Assembly (NCBI RefSeq): GCF_907165205.1
Contig: NC_058191.1
Coordinates: forward strand, 43,494,943 to 43,558,942
Length of the DNA: 64,000 nucleotides
Reading direction: 5' to 3'
Origin: Coccinella septempunctata
Taxonomy: Eukaryota > Arthropoda > Insecta > Coleoptera > Coccinellidae
This document shows, in pieces, positions 28,501-37,801 of this stretch. A program made the translations under genes and the position numbers. Position 1 is the stretch's first letter; every line of letters begins with the position of its first letter. The notes beneath the pieces are model-generated. The model saw only the letters and a program-made list of their open reading frames with translations, was not told where the DNA came from and did not search any database.

Positions 28501-29353
28501 GCACTGATCTATGGGTTATTTACCATGGATTCAAAATAGGAGGCTAAATCCCCAACAAATCGAAGGTAATAGATTCGCTCGATAAACAAGTCGGCGAAGA
28601 TGCGTGTGCATTTAATGATTTGCTCAGCGATTTGCAATTGAAACCGGTTGATGGCTTGTCCGCACGTGTACAACGTCCAAGTTTATATCGAGGATTATGG
28701 ATGAAAGCTCCCAGTGAATGGGATTGATAGATGCGACCGGAGAAACCGTATTTTACGATCCTACTAAACTGTTTCGACTTTGATACGTTGCACTATCGCC
28801 TATTCGGGCGGGCTTCATGTATCTAAACACGGAGATAAGATTTCATTCTAGGAGTGCCTAGCTAGACTCTCGACGCTTTTCTTCTATCATTATTTCGACA
28901 TATCAGATAAAGCAGTAAGATCGAAAACATACCTGTGATGAGTGATTGTGTTTTGTGACTGTTCTTTGGCGGAGTTTTCTCCTCTTCCACAGCAGTTTTC
29001 TCAATTTTCAGGTGGCATATATTCTCAGGTAAGCAATACAAATCGTGATTGTCAAATTCCAGATCTTTGGACGGTCTCCTCTTCATGGGTCTAGAGCATT
29101 TGACAGCAGGTGAAGCTGGTCTCCAGTCGTATTTGCCATTGGGACTCAAAGGTTTATCATTTACGAAATCGAAATTCCAACGTTCAGTCTGGGTGACGAT
29201 ACGTTTTTCCAACTCTTGGCTAACGAAACGTTGTGTAGCTTCAGCATCGTACGGTCCAAAAAGTTGCCTTTTGACCTTTTGCACTTCCCGCCTGTAGGGC
29301 TTAGGCTGGAAAAGGTTGGTGTGTGGTTTGTTATAATAAACTCCTACGCTCAT
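7464..29353 (-). CDS. dap: dacapo-like Cip/Kip CDK inhibitor CKI-1 (two coding exons)
   Basis: Predicted nuclear inhibitor of cyclin-CDK complexes. The coding sequence joins 29353-28933 to 7570-7464 and gives 175 residues. The ATG at 29353 is preceded by an in-frame TGA (29368-29366). The CDI domain spans about residues 27-80. It has the cyclin-docking motif RQLFG (29-33), a helical linker, the CDK-binding core RWNFDF (58-63), then PLSPNGKYDW. A basic stretch RPMKRRPSK (88-96) is a possible nuclear signal. The exon junction completes a PIP box, QSLITDFM (136-143), with Lys at the +4 position. PIP boxes with TD and +4 Lys/Arg act as CRL4-Cdt2 degrons in p21-type proteins. The donor is acaG|gtatgt and the acceptor ttttttgcag|AT. 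The length and domain order fit insect Dacapo. The unusual feature is the 21,362 bp intron. Confidence 0.93.
8116..8723. repeat. palindromic (foldback) MITE-like element, copy 1
   Basis: It begins acagggtgtcccaaattcga and ends tcgaatttgggacaccctat, so the two ends are inverted repeats. Inversion extends deep into both arms: gaaaccgatgacatatttcc on the left pairs with ggaaacgtgtcatcagtttt on the right, and gtgaaaaccgtagcc pairs with gctacggttttcac. The whole ~608 bp unit is an imperfect hairpin. No transposase is present. A diverged relative lies at 17.8-18.3 kb. Confidence 0.85.
9739..10240 (+). pseudogene. non-LTR retrotransposon ORF2 C-terminal remnant
   Basis: A 114-codon frame ends in ARSKKYLDLGKKLSLLTGFF. 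After one stop/frameshift it continues KKQMMRMRLPETDECRFCGK. This is the RNase H-distal tail of Jockey/I-like retrotransposons: an L.LTG.....H...MGL....CR.C zinc-knuckle signature. The His and later Cys positions are degraded and the frame is broken. Most of the element (endonuclease, RT) is missing, so this is a 5'-truncated fossil. Confidence 0.6.
11780..12110. mobile_element. 331-bp terminal-inverted-repeat MITE
   Basis: The element starts ataaggctgaccggccaccg and ends cggtgaccggtcagccttat, near-perfect inverted termini that continue inward (aatgcgaa / ttcgcatt; gagcgttttcaatgct / agcattgaaaacgctc). Inside, a second inverted segment pairs aaagtagcgtagcaaatgat with atcagtgttacgctacttt. No coding capacity. 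I could not identify a clear target-site duplication, so the superfamily is unassigned. Confidence 0.75.
12195..12872 (-). mobile_element. ~680-bp 'GTGAGTCTTTGA' MITE family, copy 1 (reverse)
   Basis: The ends read agggtgagtctttgag and gagtcaaagactcgcctt. Both flanks carry the inverted ttcttgaggtcaaaagaaac / gacctcaagaatc block. Internal landmarks shared with the other copies are acgtcttccagttttctcatta, ccacagatgtgtagtgtcac and ggggtggcacagctcattat. No ORF with transposase motifs. The landmark order is reversed relative to the 14.1 kb copy. Confidence 0.85.
13020..13740. other. GC/CpG-rich intronic block with trinucleotide runs
   Basis: Compared with the surrounding AT-rich sequence this block is rich in CpG. 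It has short cgtcgtcgtc, agtagtagtagta and cacacacaca runs. The overlapping open frames on both strands are low-complexity shadows with no domain. It could be a cis-regulatory region of CKI-1 or an unannotated non-coding exon. Nothing in the sequence decides. Confidence 0.35.
14116..14797 (+). mobile_element. ~680-bp MITE family, copy 2
   Basis: Starts tacagggtgattctgaatcg and ends gtcaaggactcacccggtat. The internal order is gagctgtgccacccctgga, cactacacatctgtggatc, gcgcatcatacgagaaaata and gaaaactagaagacgtgggt. About 680 bp, forward relative to the 60.1 kb copy. Confidence 0.85.
17822..18306. repeat. palindromic MITE-like element, copy 2
   Basis: Left end tgtacaaggtgcggtcaaaa, then gttgtctactgaggggatctc. 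The right end mirrors it with gagatatcctcagtagacaa and ccaccctgta. The inner arms gtgaaaaccgtagcctccta and gggaactacggttttcacc correspond to those of the 8.1 kb element, so the two are diverged members of one family with different outer ends. The preceding gaatttggaacaccctgta (17807-17825) looks like a stray terminus of the copy-1 type. Confidence 0.75.
20538..20594 (+). repeat. 57-bp direct repeat, unit 1
   Basis: The sequence gaatcgtgattaataacgaa, then ggacggatacggcaaaaaaa, then acgaatc recurs at 20941-20997 with only a few mismatches, an offset of 403 bp. It contains a TAAT-type core (gattaataac). Confidence 0.8.
20941..20997 (+). repeat. 57-bp direct repeat, unit 2
   Basis: Second unit of the pair at 20538-20594. 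The intervening ~345 bp does not look like any repeat seen elsewhere in the window. Confidence 0.8.
21807..22520 (-). pseudogene. non-LTR retrotransposon RNase H and zinc-knuckle tail remnant
   Basis: On the minus strand, downstream order: near 22.25 kb an RNase H motif, PRHIGTKGNDKADEPAERTS, matches the W.PGH.GI.GNE.AD.LA signature. It is followed by W.NTLRLAEAK and SYHKLTG. After a frameshift comes MRLSADGTCRHCGSTEEAVQ then HIVCEAGRLR, with a stop at 21809-21807. The C-x2-C...H...C arrangement is typical of the ORF2 end of Jockey/I-like elements. Several frameshifts and stops interrupt it. It is a different family from the 9.7 kb remnant, whose knuckle residues differ. Confidence 0.75.
23664..24356 (+). 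mobile_element. ~690-bp MITE family, copy 3
   Basis: Left end acagtatgagtccttaactc, then tacaaatattttaacagtag. Right end tgagtcaaacactcgccctg. Same internal landmarks as the 14.1 kb copy in the same order. Slightly longer because of small insertions. Confidence 0.85.
25101..25960. other. intronic, nothing recognised
   Basis: AT-rich intronic sequence with a few acaggatgt / caccctgtt-type repeat ends (for example 25174 and 25640) but no complete element and no gene. Confidence 0.4.
25965..26205 (+). repeat. tandem duplication of ~116 bp
   Basis: The unit starting cagaatctcgcagaaatccc at 25965 recurs at 26081. Shared blocks include cgtttatgcagtaggtagat, cccttcatagaagggtaaga and aatttacaacaagatttt-like ends. 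The second unit carries an extra acgatctttttcag. Each unit holds the small inverted repeat cccttcatagaaggg. Confidence 0.8.
26167..26405 (+). repeat. dispersed repeat pair, member 1
   Basis: About 235 bp that recurs at 31333-31582. Both contain ccttctgcaaccttcctag, catgagtaactcgaaa, cagaattcaacgttacaaa and cagaacgagctaaaaatatt in the same order and orientation. The pair brackets exon 1 and the promoter of CKI-1. Confidence 0.8.
28933..29353 (-). CDS. dap: CKI-1 coding exon 1 (CDI domain)
   Basis: Encodes residues 1-140 plus the first base of codon 141. It contains the whole CDK-inhibitory domain and ends in KTQSLIT, the first half of the PIP box. The donor is acaG|gtatgt at 28933/28932. Reading on past the donor only adds a hydrophobic tail (MFSILLLYLICRNN) up to a stop at 28862. 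That tail is intron sequence, not a membrane anchor, because splicing restores the PIP box exactly. Confidence 0.93.
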
Positions 29354-29720
29354 TTTGTTTACAGTTCACAACTCCGCAACCAATAAAACACTCCAATAAG
29401 GATAATGATAAGTCGAGATTGCAACAACTGTCACTTAGTTTATTCAGTGCGCCAAAGTTTTAGCACTCGTAGAAAACGAAAATAACTCGTCTCGTTCTAA
29501 ATATTCGTATCCACGTGACTCTTCACTATTATTTACACTGTGGACGCGGTTTTTCTCAGCTCAATCAATGCGTACGATCGAACTCATGCACCAAAAATCA
29601 CGACGCACAACGATTGAACGAACAAACAAACCTCTACGAACGAAGCCAGCCAACTCGTAAGTGACTGACAATTTCAAGGCGAACGCAAAGCAAGCGCACA
29701 CTGGAGGCCTGTGATTGGTC
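29354..29720 (-). promoter_or_regulatory. dap: CKI-1 5' UTR and promoter-proximal region
   Basis: Upstream of the start codon on the minus strand are a perfect E2F-type site TTTGGCGC (29456-29449), an initiator-like TCAGTC (29668-29663) and a CCAAT box, gaccaatcac, at about 29722-29713. No TATA box is obvious. The initiator and CCAAT spacing suggests transcription starting near 29666 with a ~310 nt leader. That start is inferred. Confidence 0.45.
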
Positions 29721-29759
29721 GAGAAGGGACGCTCAGCGTGGACTGTTCCAATTACGAAG

Positions 29760-32700
29760 AGTTTGTAGGGGAGGCCGCGATTAATTTGAAAGTTAGCGTG
29801 GCTTCATCTACGCTCGGATAATGTTTGTTGATTTTTCGAAATTCAAATCGGGTATTTGGATGGAAGGCGGTACCTACGAATTTTCGCGGTATAAAGTTCT
29901 ATTTTAATACACTCGAAGAATTATTTAAACCACAGTTAGCGGAAATCATCAATTACCAAAATGCATAGAAATTAAAAATGAATAAATTTTATGATGACAT
30001 TATCGCCTTTCCTAGGACTATCTTGAATTTAATCTATTTCAATTTATTCGTACAGTGCACAAAGAATAGAAGATAATTTAACTTCATTAATTCAACCATA
30101 ATCGGTCATTAATTAAGGCTGAGTTGTTACAATGAAAGGTTTATTCATAATAATTTATATGATTTTATTTGATTTCCGATATGAACGTTGAAACATATGT
30201 TGATGTTACGCCACCTTCAGACTAGACATATTGTCTGGTCAGATTTATTTACTTCCCGCCTAAAACAGGTAGTACCCCCATATCAACAATATTACCGATT
30301 TGAACGAGTTCCCGCTTTTATTGGAATGGCAGGTAGAATTTCAGAAATTGAGCTCGTCAAAAAACTAGAGGGATGGGATGACACAACCGCCCTATATTGT
30401 TATCGGTAATCGAGATACCGCACCTGGAAATAACTGATTACTATTGTGTCGAAAATAATTAGCATATAGCATTGACTTCAACACGTCAAACCATGAATAA
30501 TCGGAAATTCTAATTTTTGCCACCTATCAAAGTAGATGAATTGATAATTTACAACTCTATTCACCGCACCACCTATTTTCGTATCTGGGTCAAGTGAACT
30601 ATTTTATAAATATTCCCATTATGTGAGAACAATAGTTCTTGTTCTTGAATCTACTCGAAGGAGTCCCGTTAAGTCTATTATTATTGTTTGCGATCTAATA
30701 ATTTCCGTGATTAATGTGATAGGCAACCATGCATACACGCCGGTGTAAGTTCGGTGGTAGAAGGAGGCAAATTCAAACGTGACAGTTGTCATTCATATTT
30801 CAACTTATACAATTTACAATGATTTATAATAATTGATATTAAAAGTGGTGTTTTTCCGAGATATACATAGAAAGAAGGTATGTTCTCACGTTTTCTTTGT
30901 TTGTGTTTAAATATGGACATGCATCTGCACAAGAAAACTTCGTTTCAAGTCCCATTATTTGAAAAAGTGGGTAGATATTGACTCCCCTCTGTGGGGAAAT
31001 GCCGTTTAGCAAAATTTCCCCTCTCAACAAGGAAATTTCACACTTCCGATTCTTGGCGGTACAATTAGGGTCAGAAAAATGAGAAACTGGTTTCAAAATA
31101 TCTATATGTTTCTGTTTGGTAATTCGCCAGTTTGTAAATGATTTATTTCTGAAAATGAGCTGATGGTAGTATACTGGGATGCCTAAACTTCGACACAGCT
31201 AAAAATTTCATTCGGATAATTAGTTCAGAACTTGAGGGAATCAAAAAACTTTTACGTTTCACTAAATATGACTCAGTTTGCGTCCAACGGTTTGATATTC
31301 TCCAGAAAGTGGACCTTTGGGCCGTCACAAAGTAGGGTAATAAAACAATTAACAACAAGATTTCGACCCTTCTGCAACCTTCCTAGGAACTTATTCAAAA
31401 TCATGAGTAACTCGAAAGGGTTACCTACCTACATAGTTGAATGAATGTTACAAATTTCATTTTCTTGGAAAGCTGTGCACCTTTTCAGAATTCAACGTTA
31501 CAAAAGCATATTAGAAAAGGTCTGGAATATATGATTCACGATATACAGGTAGTCTATCAGAACGAGCTAAAAATATTGCTGTGGAAGAATGCGCATCCAC
31601 CATAATTGTTATTTGTAGCTACGGTTTTCTTATTTTCACGCGTGTTTATGGGATGAAAAGAAACCGCTGCAGTATTCAAGGGGTTGACAAGTTAATATGT
31701 GTTATTTTTCGGAGGAATAAGTTTCAATTGGGTGGGACCTATTCTTTAAAACCTCACCCACAGTATTTGCATAGTTTTTAACATATTAAGTGATGTCTCT
31801 GATATTATCGGAGTATTATAATTTTCGTGGAGCCAGTATGGCTGGAATCGGAGCAGAGCCCACCAAGCAGTCGCTCCTCGATGTATTCAGAGCGTATAGA
31901 CGTCAGTCGCAGTAACTGTTCACGCACTAATTAAAAAAATTACCGACATAGGTGCTCAACCCCGACGACTTAAATTGATTCAAAAGGCCGATCGTAATTA
32001 TCCTCATCATCAAGATCCATCCGATGTTCCGGTAAACGTGGATATGTGTAGATGCGGCATTCGTATATTTAACTTCATTCGTAACACAACAACAATAACA
32101 CAAAGTTGTCCGTTGTTTTATCATTATAGAGTCAGTGGGTATCCTTGCCAGTCAGGAAAGGTTCAGTTCGTTTCAGTCTTATAGCTAATCTGCATGCGAA
32201 ATAGATAGTTGCTGGTGAGAATATGAATTGAATTATGTGAGAATTTCCATCAGGCAGGGTCGGCGACTATAGGGAGAGGTAAGAAAACGATGAATGTTTT
32301 AGGTATACCTACAAATATTTCATTTTCCAGAGCCTTTCTATTTCAGGTTTTCAAAATGTATTGACTGTAGAGTAGAGCACAGAAATCTTAAATGAATTCT
32401 CTTCTTCATTTCGACTGTGGTTCACCATTTGCGATGATGAATCTTTCTCTCGAAAATTTCACAGTTTACGCTTCGAGACATCAAGATTTCGATTGTTGGT
32501 TAAACTAAAGACCATCTATCTAATTTGGCTAGATGTTAACAATCTCCGTTTCATCCCAGTGACCGATTTTTTTCGAATTGATACACTTAGATGCGCCCAA
32601 ACCATTAAAAAGTATTTTGCGCGAATCATTCATCTGTTTGCTAGCATCCAGTACTATTTTTTTCTCGGTTTTCCAAGTATAAGCGCCATCGAGTTCACGC

Positions 32701-33319
32701 AAGTGGAACATAAGCTCGTGCTTCATTATATCCGTATCTACTGCAACTAACAACATAATGACGGTGTAGATTGTCTTGTAGAATGAAGATCTGTCGACTG
32801 TTTTGTTCCAGAAGCTCAACGTACCAAATATAATTCAACAGAGATTGTTGAAATGTCCAATGGACAGATTTTCATAATTTTGTTGAATGTCCCTGAAAAA
32901 TTGGACTTGGTTTCCGTCCATCCTGCTCTAAACACTCTAATTTAGCTCCAACAACGTTCAGAAATATAAAATATTTCACTATCTTGAACTTTTCAGATTT
33001 TAAGACTTCTTAAAGTTGAATAGGAAAAGATAATAAAATCTCAAGGATTCAGGATATGTAAAGAAGAGTTACCCTAAAAAGTTTATGAAGAGATGCAAAA
33101 TCCTCCCAAAATAAATTTCAATCGATATCTGAAAGAAGAGTTACATTTAGATATGAATTTCGTTGGAATTCACTGTTGGAAATGAACAGAGCAGTCATAG
33201 AACAGCCTGTATCATATCGTTGTTATGATGATTTTCTAGAAAAAAACTTAAAGAATATCGAAAAACACCTTATGTAACAGTCACATTTATCATAGATGTG
33301 AGAACAGTGGAACACTCAG
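29760..33319. other. intergenic between CKI-1 and CKI-2, no gene seen
   Basis: AT-rich spacer between the divergently transcribed CKI-1 and CKI-2. Apart from the repeat at 31333-31582 I recognise nothing. Open frames such as 30188-30409 and 31975-32184 have no domain. Confidence 0.45.
31333..31582 (+). repeat. dispersed repeat pair, member 2
   Basis: Second copy of the ~235 bp repeat described at 26167-26405, same orientation, about 5.2 kb away. It lacks the upstream 116-bp tandem block, so the tandem duplication at 26 kb is specific to that copy. Confidence 0.8.
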
Positions 33320-33321
33320 TA

Positions 33322-34488
33322 TACTGGGGTCAGTCTTTGACCCTTACAAATATTTTAACAGTAGATTTTTGAGATCAAAATAAACACTTTTTCCTTTACC
33401 AATTTTACCGAATCGGCTCGGTAAAGATACAGGCTGTTAGAAAACCATAAAAAAATGTTATTTTTTGTTCATTTAACAAACGGTTCTATCGAATAAAATG
33501 AATTTCAGAATACAGTTTTTCATTCACTCGATGAATCTTTTTCGAGCACAACATATCACCCACGTTTTCCAGTTTTCACATTATGAACATTACGTGTCAT
33601 AAAAATACCAAAAATTCAAAGAACCCAACTTTTGAAACTAACGTCCCGTTTCATAATCCAATTCAAAGTCACTAACGGCCGGTTTCATAATCAAACCTAA
33701 AGTCGACTTAGTTTTAAAGCTTCCTTCAACCCTACTAAAACAGTAAAGTAAGCTTTAAGCTTAAAGTGACTTTGAATTTGATTAAGAAATTGGACTTTAA
33801 AGCTCAAAGCTTCCTTTAGTGTCATTTTTACGGTCGGTTTCATAATAAAATCTAAAGTCGCTTTGATTTTAAAGCGTCCCTAAACCCTACTGAAAATGAC
33901 ACTAACGTCCAGTTTCATAATCGAATCAAAAGTCACTTTAAGCTTAAAGCTTTCTTTAGTGCCATTTTTAGTAGGGTTAAAGGATGCTTCAAAATAAGAT
34001 TCCATCATGAAACCGGCCGAAAAGGAAGCTTTAAGCTTAAAGTGATTTAATTATGAAAGTGGACGTTAGTAGGGTTAAAAGAAGCTTTAAAATTAAACCG
34101 ACTTTAGATTTGATTATGAAACCGGCCGTAAGTTAGACGCTATCTAATGAATATTTCAACGTTTTGTAAAATAAAAGTATTCCTCATATTTTCTCGTATA
34201 ATGCGCCGTTTTCGAGTTATTTGATGTTCAAGAATTATGTGAGGAATTTAAAAAATCGGTGGCTGAATACCAACCTTTTTAAAAGATCCACAGATCTGTA
34301 GCGTCAGATTTAGCTTGTTATTCTGAAGAGAATTTCGTTTTCCAGGGCTCATTATGAAGACTTAAAATGGCTATATCTTTTCATCAGGACCAAATCGGGA
34401 AAAATGGTAAAGAGAACAGTGTGTCTTTTGACCTCAAGAATCTACTGTTAAAAAATTTGCACGAGACAAAGATTCACCCTGTCTATAA
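33322..34488 (-). mobile_element. ~680-bp MITE family, copy 4, interrupted by a nested element
   Basis: Outer ends ggggtcagtctttgaccc and gacaaagattcaccctgtct. The copy is in reverse orientation and carries the usual internal landmarks. It is split at 33641/34129 by a foreign 487-bp insertion. Removing the insertion restores family sequence (ttgaaactaa then gttagacgctatctaatg). Confidence 0.85.
33642..34128. mobile_element. 487-bp foldback MITE with TAA target-site duplication
   Basis: Ends cgtcccgtttcataatcc (left) and gattatgaaaccggccg (right). It is flanked on both sides by TAA (33639-33641 and 34129-34131). The body is a mosaic of inverted copies of ggtttcataatcaaa, aaagtcgactt / aagtgactttga and agctttaagctt, so it can fold into several alternative hairpins. 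A 3-bp TAA/TTA duplication is typical of PIF/Harbinger-derived MITEs. That superfamily assignment is inferred. Confidence 0.75.
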
Positions 34489-34559
34489 ATTCAAATATTG
34501 TTCGGAAAAGCAACTTGGATTGATGAAATTTATTCAGGTCGTCGATAGAACACCCTAAA

Positions 34560-35880
34560 AAGACTCGAAATCCTTAAACAATCCATCAATTTCTAGTAGT
34601 AGAAGACTAGTTATGTGGGAATGAAATAAGAGTAGCTTCAGCCAAGTTGAACAAAAATTGTCAGCCACTTCCGCCAATCAAATTCTGATTCGAAATCGTC
34701 ACAAAATAAATCAGACACACCTTCTTCCACCTGAAATAGGATAATCATCCTGCTTCAACAAGGAATAGTTGATGTTTACACGCCTTTAAACCAGTAAAAC
34801 CGTGACGATCATTATCGGAACCGTCGTCGCTCTTTCTGTACGATACGGACGGATGTATACCGGTCGGCAACGAAAAACCGAGGTAATTTATGTGACCGAA
34901 CGACGCCTGCTCACCCCCGCGTCGGCGGCGTCCTTACAAAGGCGCGTTTTTTACGCGGCCTCGTCGACGTACGCCACTGTCGGAAACCGAGATTGTTCCC
35001 AGTGCCGCGGACCGTAAAGCGGAAGTGGCGTGCAATTAATCCGAATAATAATAGACGGAACAAAAGAGAGGGAGCGATGTGTAGACGAAAAACCATTGGT
35101 CGGGCTTTTTGCTCGCGATTGTTTCGTTTTCCCAGACGAAAAACAATACAAAATAAGAGTTCGTCGGTCATTTGTGCTGTTGCAAAGTTCGAAGTTGCGG
35201 GTTTCGGCCGCGAAGAGGTGTCTACGTCAGGTGACGCCATCATGGTGAGTTATCACTGGAAAATTTTACTTATTTTCGTCTTATTTCGATTGGTTGTTAA
35301 ATGAGATGGGGTTCAATGCGATTTTGCATTGTTTTGTGATATTTTGTGGTCGTCTTCATAAAACATTGCTCTCTCTTTTATCATTCAACTTCTGTACACT
35401 TAAATTACAAGGAAAACCGTCTTTTCTCCTTTCTGAAGTCGTAAACTTACTTAACGATGTTTATTATTTCACAACTGCATAATGGTTTAATCGAATTTTC
35501 GTGTTTAACATCCTGGTATCTAATGAAACACTTCTTTCATATAAATTTCTCATAATTCGACTTTTTAGAGGTGTAGAGCTAGATCAAGGAGGCTTCTTTT
35601 ACTGAAATAGGTGGAGAGATACACTCCAACCTTCAACTGTCTCAAATTCATTCTGCAGAACTAACGAACTATCCTGATACTCGAATTTTTCATCGAAATC
35701 AATGTAGAGTAGAAAAAATTGCTTGCAATTTTTATAACGATGAACAGGGTGTTAGGATTCACTGTTTATACAGGGTACATATAGTAAAATTACAGAACAA
35801 ATATCACAGATCAAATGAATTATTACAGGTCTCTATTATTACAGTTATCCCTGGAGTCATTCAAACTGTGGGATACTTCT
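34560..35880. other. intergenic, GC/CpG-richer block, no gene seen
   Basis: A CpG-richer stretch (about 34800-35260) resembles the blocks in the CKI-1 intron. Overlapping open frames occur on both strands but none carries a recognisable domain. Short repeat termini (acagggtgttaggattc, acagggtacatat) occur at 35744-35790. Confidence 0.4.
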
Positions 35881-35885
35881 CAAAA

Positions 35886-36351
35886 TCCATAGAAAACTTA
35901 TAACGGTTTTATACAATGAAATGCATATCGGAATGCAGTTTTTTATTCCTTTGATGAATCTTTCTCGAACACAAGATATCACCCACGTCTTCCAGTTTTC
36001 TCATTATGGCCATTAAGTGTCATAAAAATACCAAAAAATCAAAGAACCTAACTCTGGAAATTAAATTCGACGCTATCTAGTGTAAATTCTTCTTATTTTT
36101 TCGTATAATGCGCCGTTTTCAAGTAATTTGATGTTCAGAAATTGAAAAGTATCTGTGACATTTTAAAAATCGGGTACTTTGGCTGAATACAATTCTGTCA
36201 TATATTTAGCTTGTTATCCTGAAGAGAATTTTGTTTCTCTAGAGGTGGCATAGCTTCTTTTTATCAGGAAAAAATGGTATAGGATGAAGTGTTTTTTTTT
36301 AACTCAAGAATCTACTGTTCACATATTTGTACGATTCAAAGACCCTGTATG
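35886..36351 (-). mobile_element. ~680-bp MITE family, copy 5 (truncated)
   Basis: Reverse-oriented and diverged. It lacks about 200 bp of one end but keeps cacccacgtcttccagtttt, aatgcgccgttttcaagtaa, gggtactttggctgaatac and the terminus acgattcaaagaccctgta. Confidence 0.75.
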
Positions 36352-36359
36352 AAAATAAT

Positions 36360-37480
36360 TTCCATAAATGAAACAGAAAGTTATTTTCAATAAGAATGGA
36401 TACCGTATTCTATTCGTCCCTGCCAAGTTTGAAGGAAATGCCTATGAAAATACAAAATTTTAGGTTTAGAGTTCCAAATTTTCCAGGGTTGTATTTTTGG
36501 ACTTAAATTGATATAAAGTTTTTCACTTCTGTTGACCTAAAAAAGAATAAGGTAAATGACGCAAATACATATTGGTTGAATATCATTCTTATAATATGGT
36601 CTTGGTTCATTATAGAGCACATATACGATAAGACTGCTCCGCTTAAAAAGCCACATCCATAATTCCTTAGACAACCTTTCCACATCCTACTTACACAGTT
36701 GCTCTAAAATTGACTCGTAGATTATCATAAATTTTTAGCTCTTATTAGGTTTTATGATTGGTGAGAGTGACGCAATCCTTTCATATGACCAATATGGTCG
36801 AATGTTGATCTGAAGAGGGCAAATGAAAACGAAACCTTCTTTGATTAGAAGCCTATTCGGAATTCTCTTGATTGTGATTAATGTGTTATAAAAACTTATT
36901 TCGACGAATGCTCTTTTGCATCTGTTCTCTTATTCTTCACGCACTGTTTTAATTTTTTTCTTATTTGTTCCAACTTTATTCTTTTTCTTGAATATCAGGT
37001 ATGGGTGATATCTGGATGAACTTCTGATGGTGTTATTTGGAAATATTAGCTTGATGAAATGTATGTGAATGTTTAACGCATTTATGAAACAGAACGTTGT
37101 GATTTGGTTGAATGAACCTTAATTTTCCACATCATTTCGACTGAGCAAATAGTTCGGATAAGTGTGTCTAGGGTATTTTAGATCTGTGATGAACTTTATG
37201 GTGTAAAAGCTGAAAATTATAAAATTTGTAAACAATAAACAGTAATACGCGATATTTGAATGTAAACAATAGGCTCGAGGGCAACAAAGCTTGCAAATTT
37301 TGGTGAATTTGTTGTGTGCCTCTGTTATTCTCATTTGCTCCCTATGGCGTCAATACATTGCACATATCTCACTCGTTTTTTATCTGGAGACGATCGAAGC
37401 AACCTTACGAAATACGCAGATTCGCGCACAGACCACCGAAGTGACCAGGACCGTTTTAATTAATCGTACACTGCTGAAAT
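36360..37480. other. intergenic upstream of CKI-2, no gene seen
   Basis: AT-rich sequence without recognisable coding or repeat content. Confidence 0.45.
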
Positions 37481-37539
37481 AATTAACATTTCGCACTCTG
37501 ATAATAATAAAATGGAGTGCATCGTGCGCATGCTGCTCT

Positions 37540-37801
37540 TCCTGAGTCATCATCGCAGGTCCCTAGTTATCGATTGCATTCAGCCGAGCAGGCTAGAGCG
37601 GCGTCTAAACGAAAACGACGACGACGACGCCTGAAAACACGGCGTCGGGTACCAAATAATTGAGGTTAGACGATTCCCGTATACAGCTATCTCGCACACA
37701 ACGCGAAATCGATTGTCATCTTGAAGATATGGTGTGACTTTGTGTACGTAAACGTTCCTTAAAAATACAGAAATAGACAAGTGCAATCGTTGACATTGAA
37801 G
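37540..37801 (+). promoter_or_regulatory. CKI-2 promoter-proximal region and non-coding 5' exon (predicted)
   Basis: A strong donor, gacattgaaG|gtgagt, lies at 37801/37802. It is the natural partner of the acceptor ttcttttccag|aaaataag at 39970/39971, 20 nt before the CKI-2 start codon. Just upstream are a perfect AP-1-type TGAGTCAT (37543-37550), a palindromic tgcgcatgc (37525-37533) and a (CGA)n tract (37609-37626). No ATG-initiated frame in this exon reads through into the CDI frame, so it is taken as 5' UTR. The 5' limit is not determined. Confidence 0.45.

Larger units (their letters stand above)
7571..28932 (-). other. dap: 21.4-kb intron of CKI-1
   Basis: GT-AG intron (donor gtatgt at 28932-28927, acceptor gcag ending at 7571). 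It contains several transposon-derived repeats, listed separately, and a series of GC/CpG-rich blocks with no convincing gene on either strand. These blocks are at about 9160-9370, 10690-11760, 13020-13740, 15100-15660, 16230-16650, 17150-17500, 18780-19180, 19900-20480, 21130-21600, 22670-23060, 24660-25100 and 27060-27590. Confidence 0.85.

Noticed and set aside
28862..28932. Hydrophobic C-terminal extension of the CKI-1 exon 1 frame (a possible membrane anchor)
   Set aside because: It begins exactly at a strong splice donor, and splicing to 7570 restores a PIP box in frame. The extension is intron read-through.
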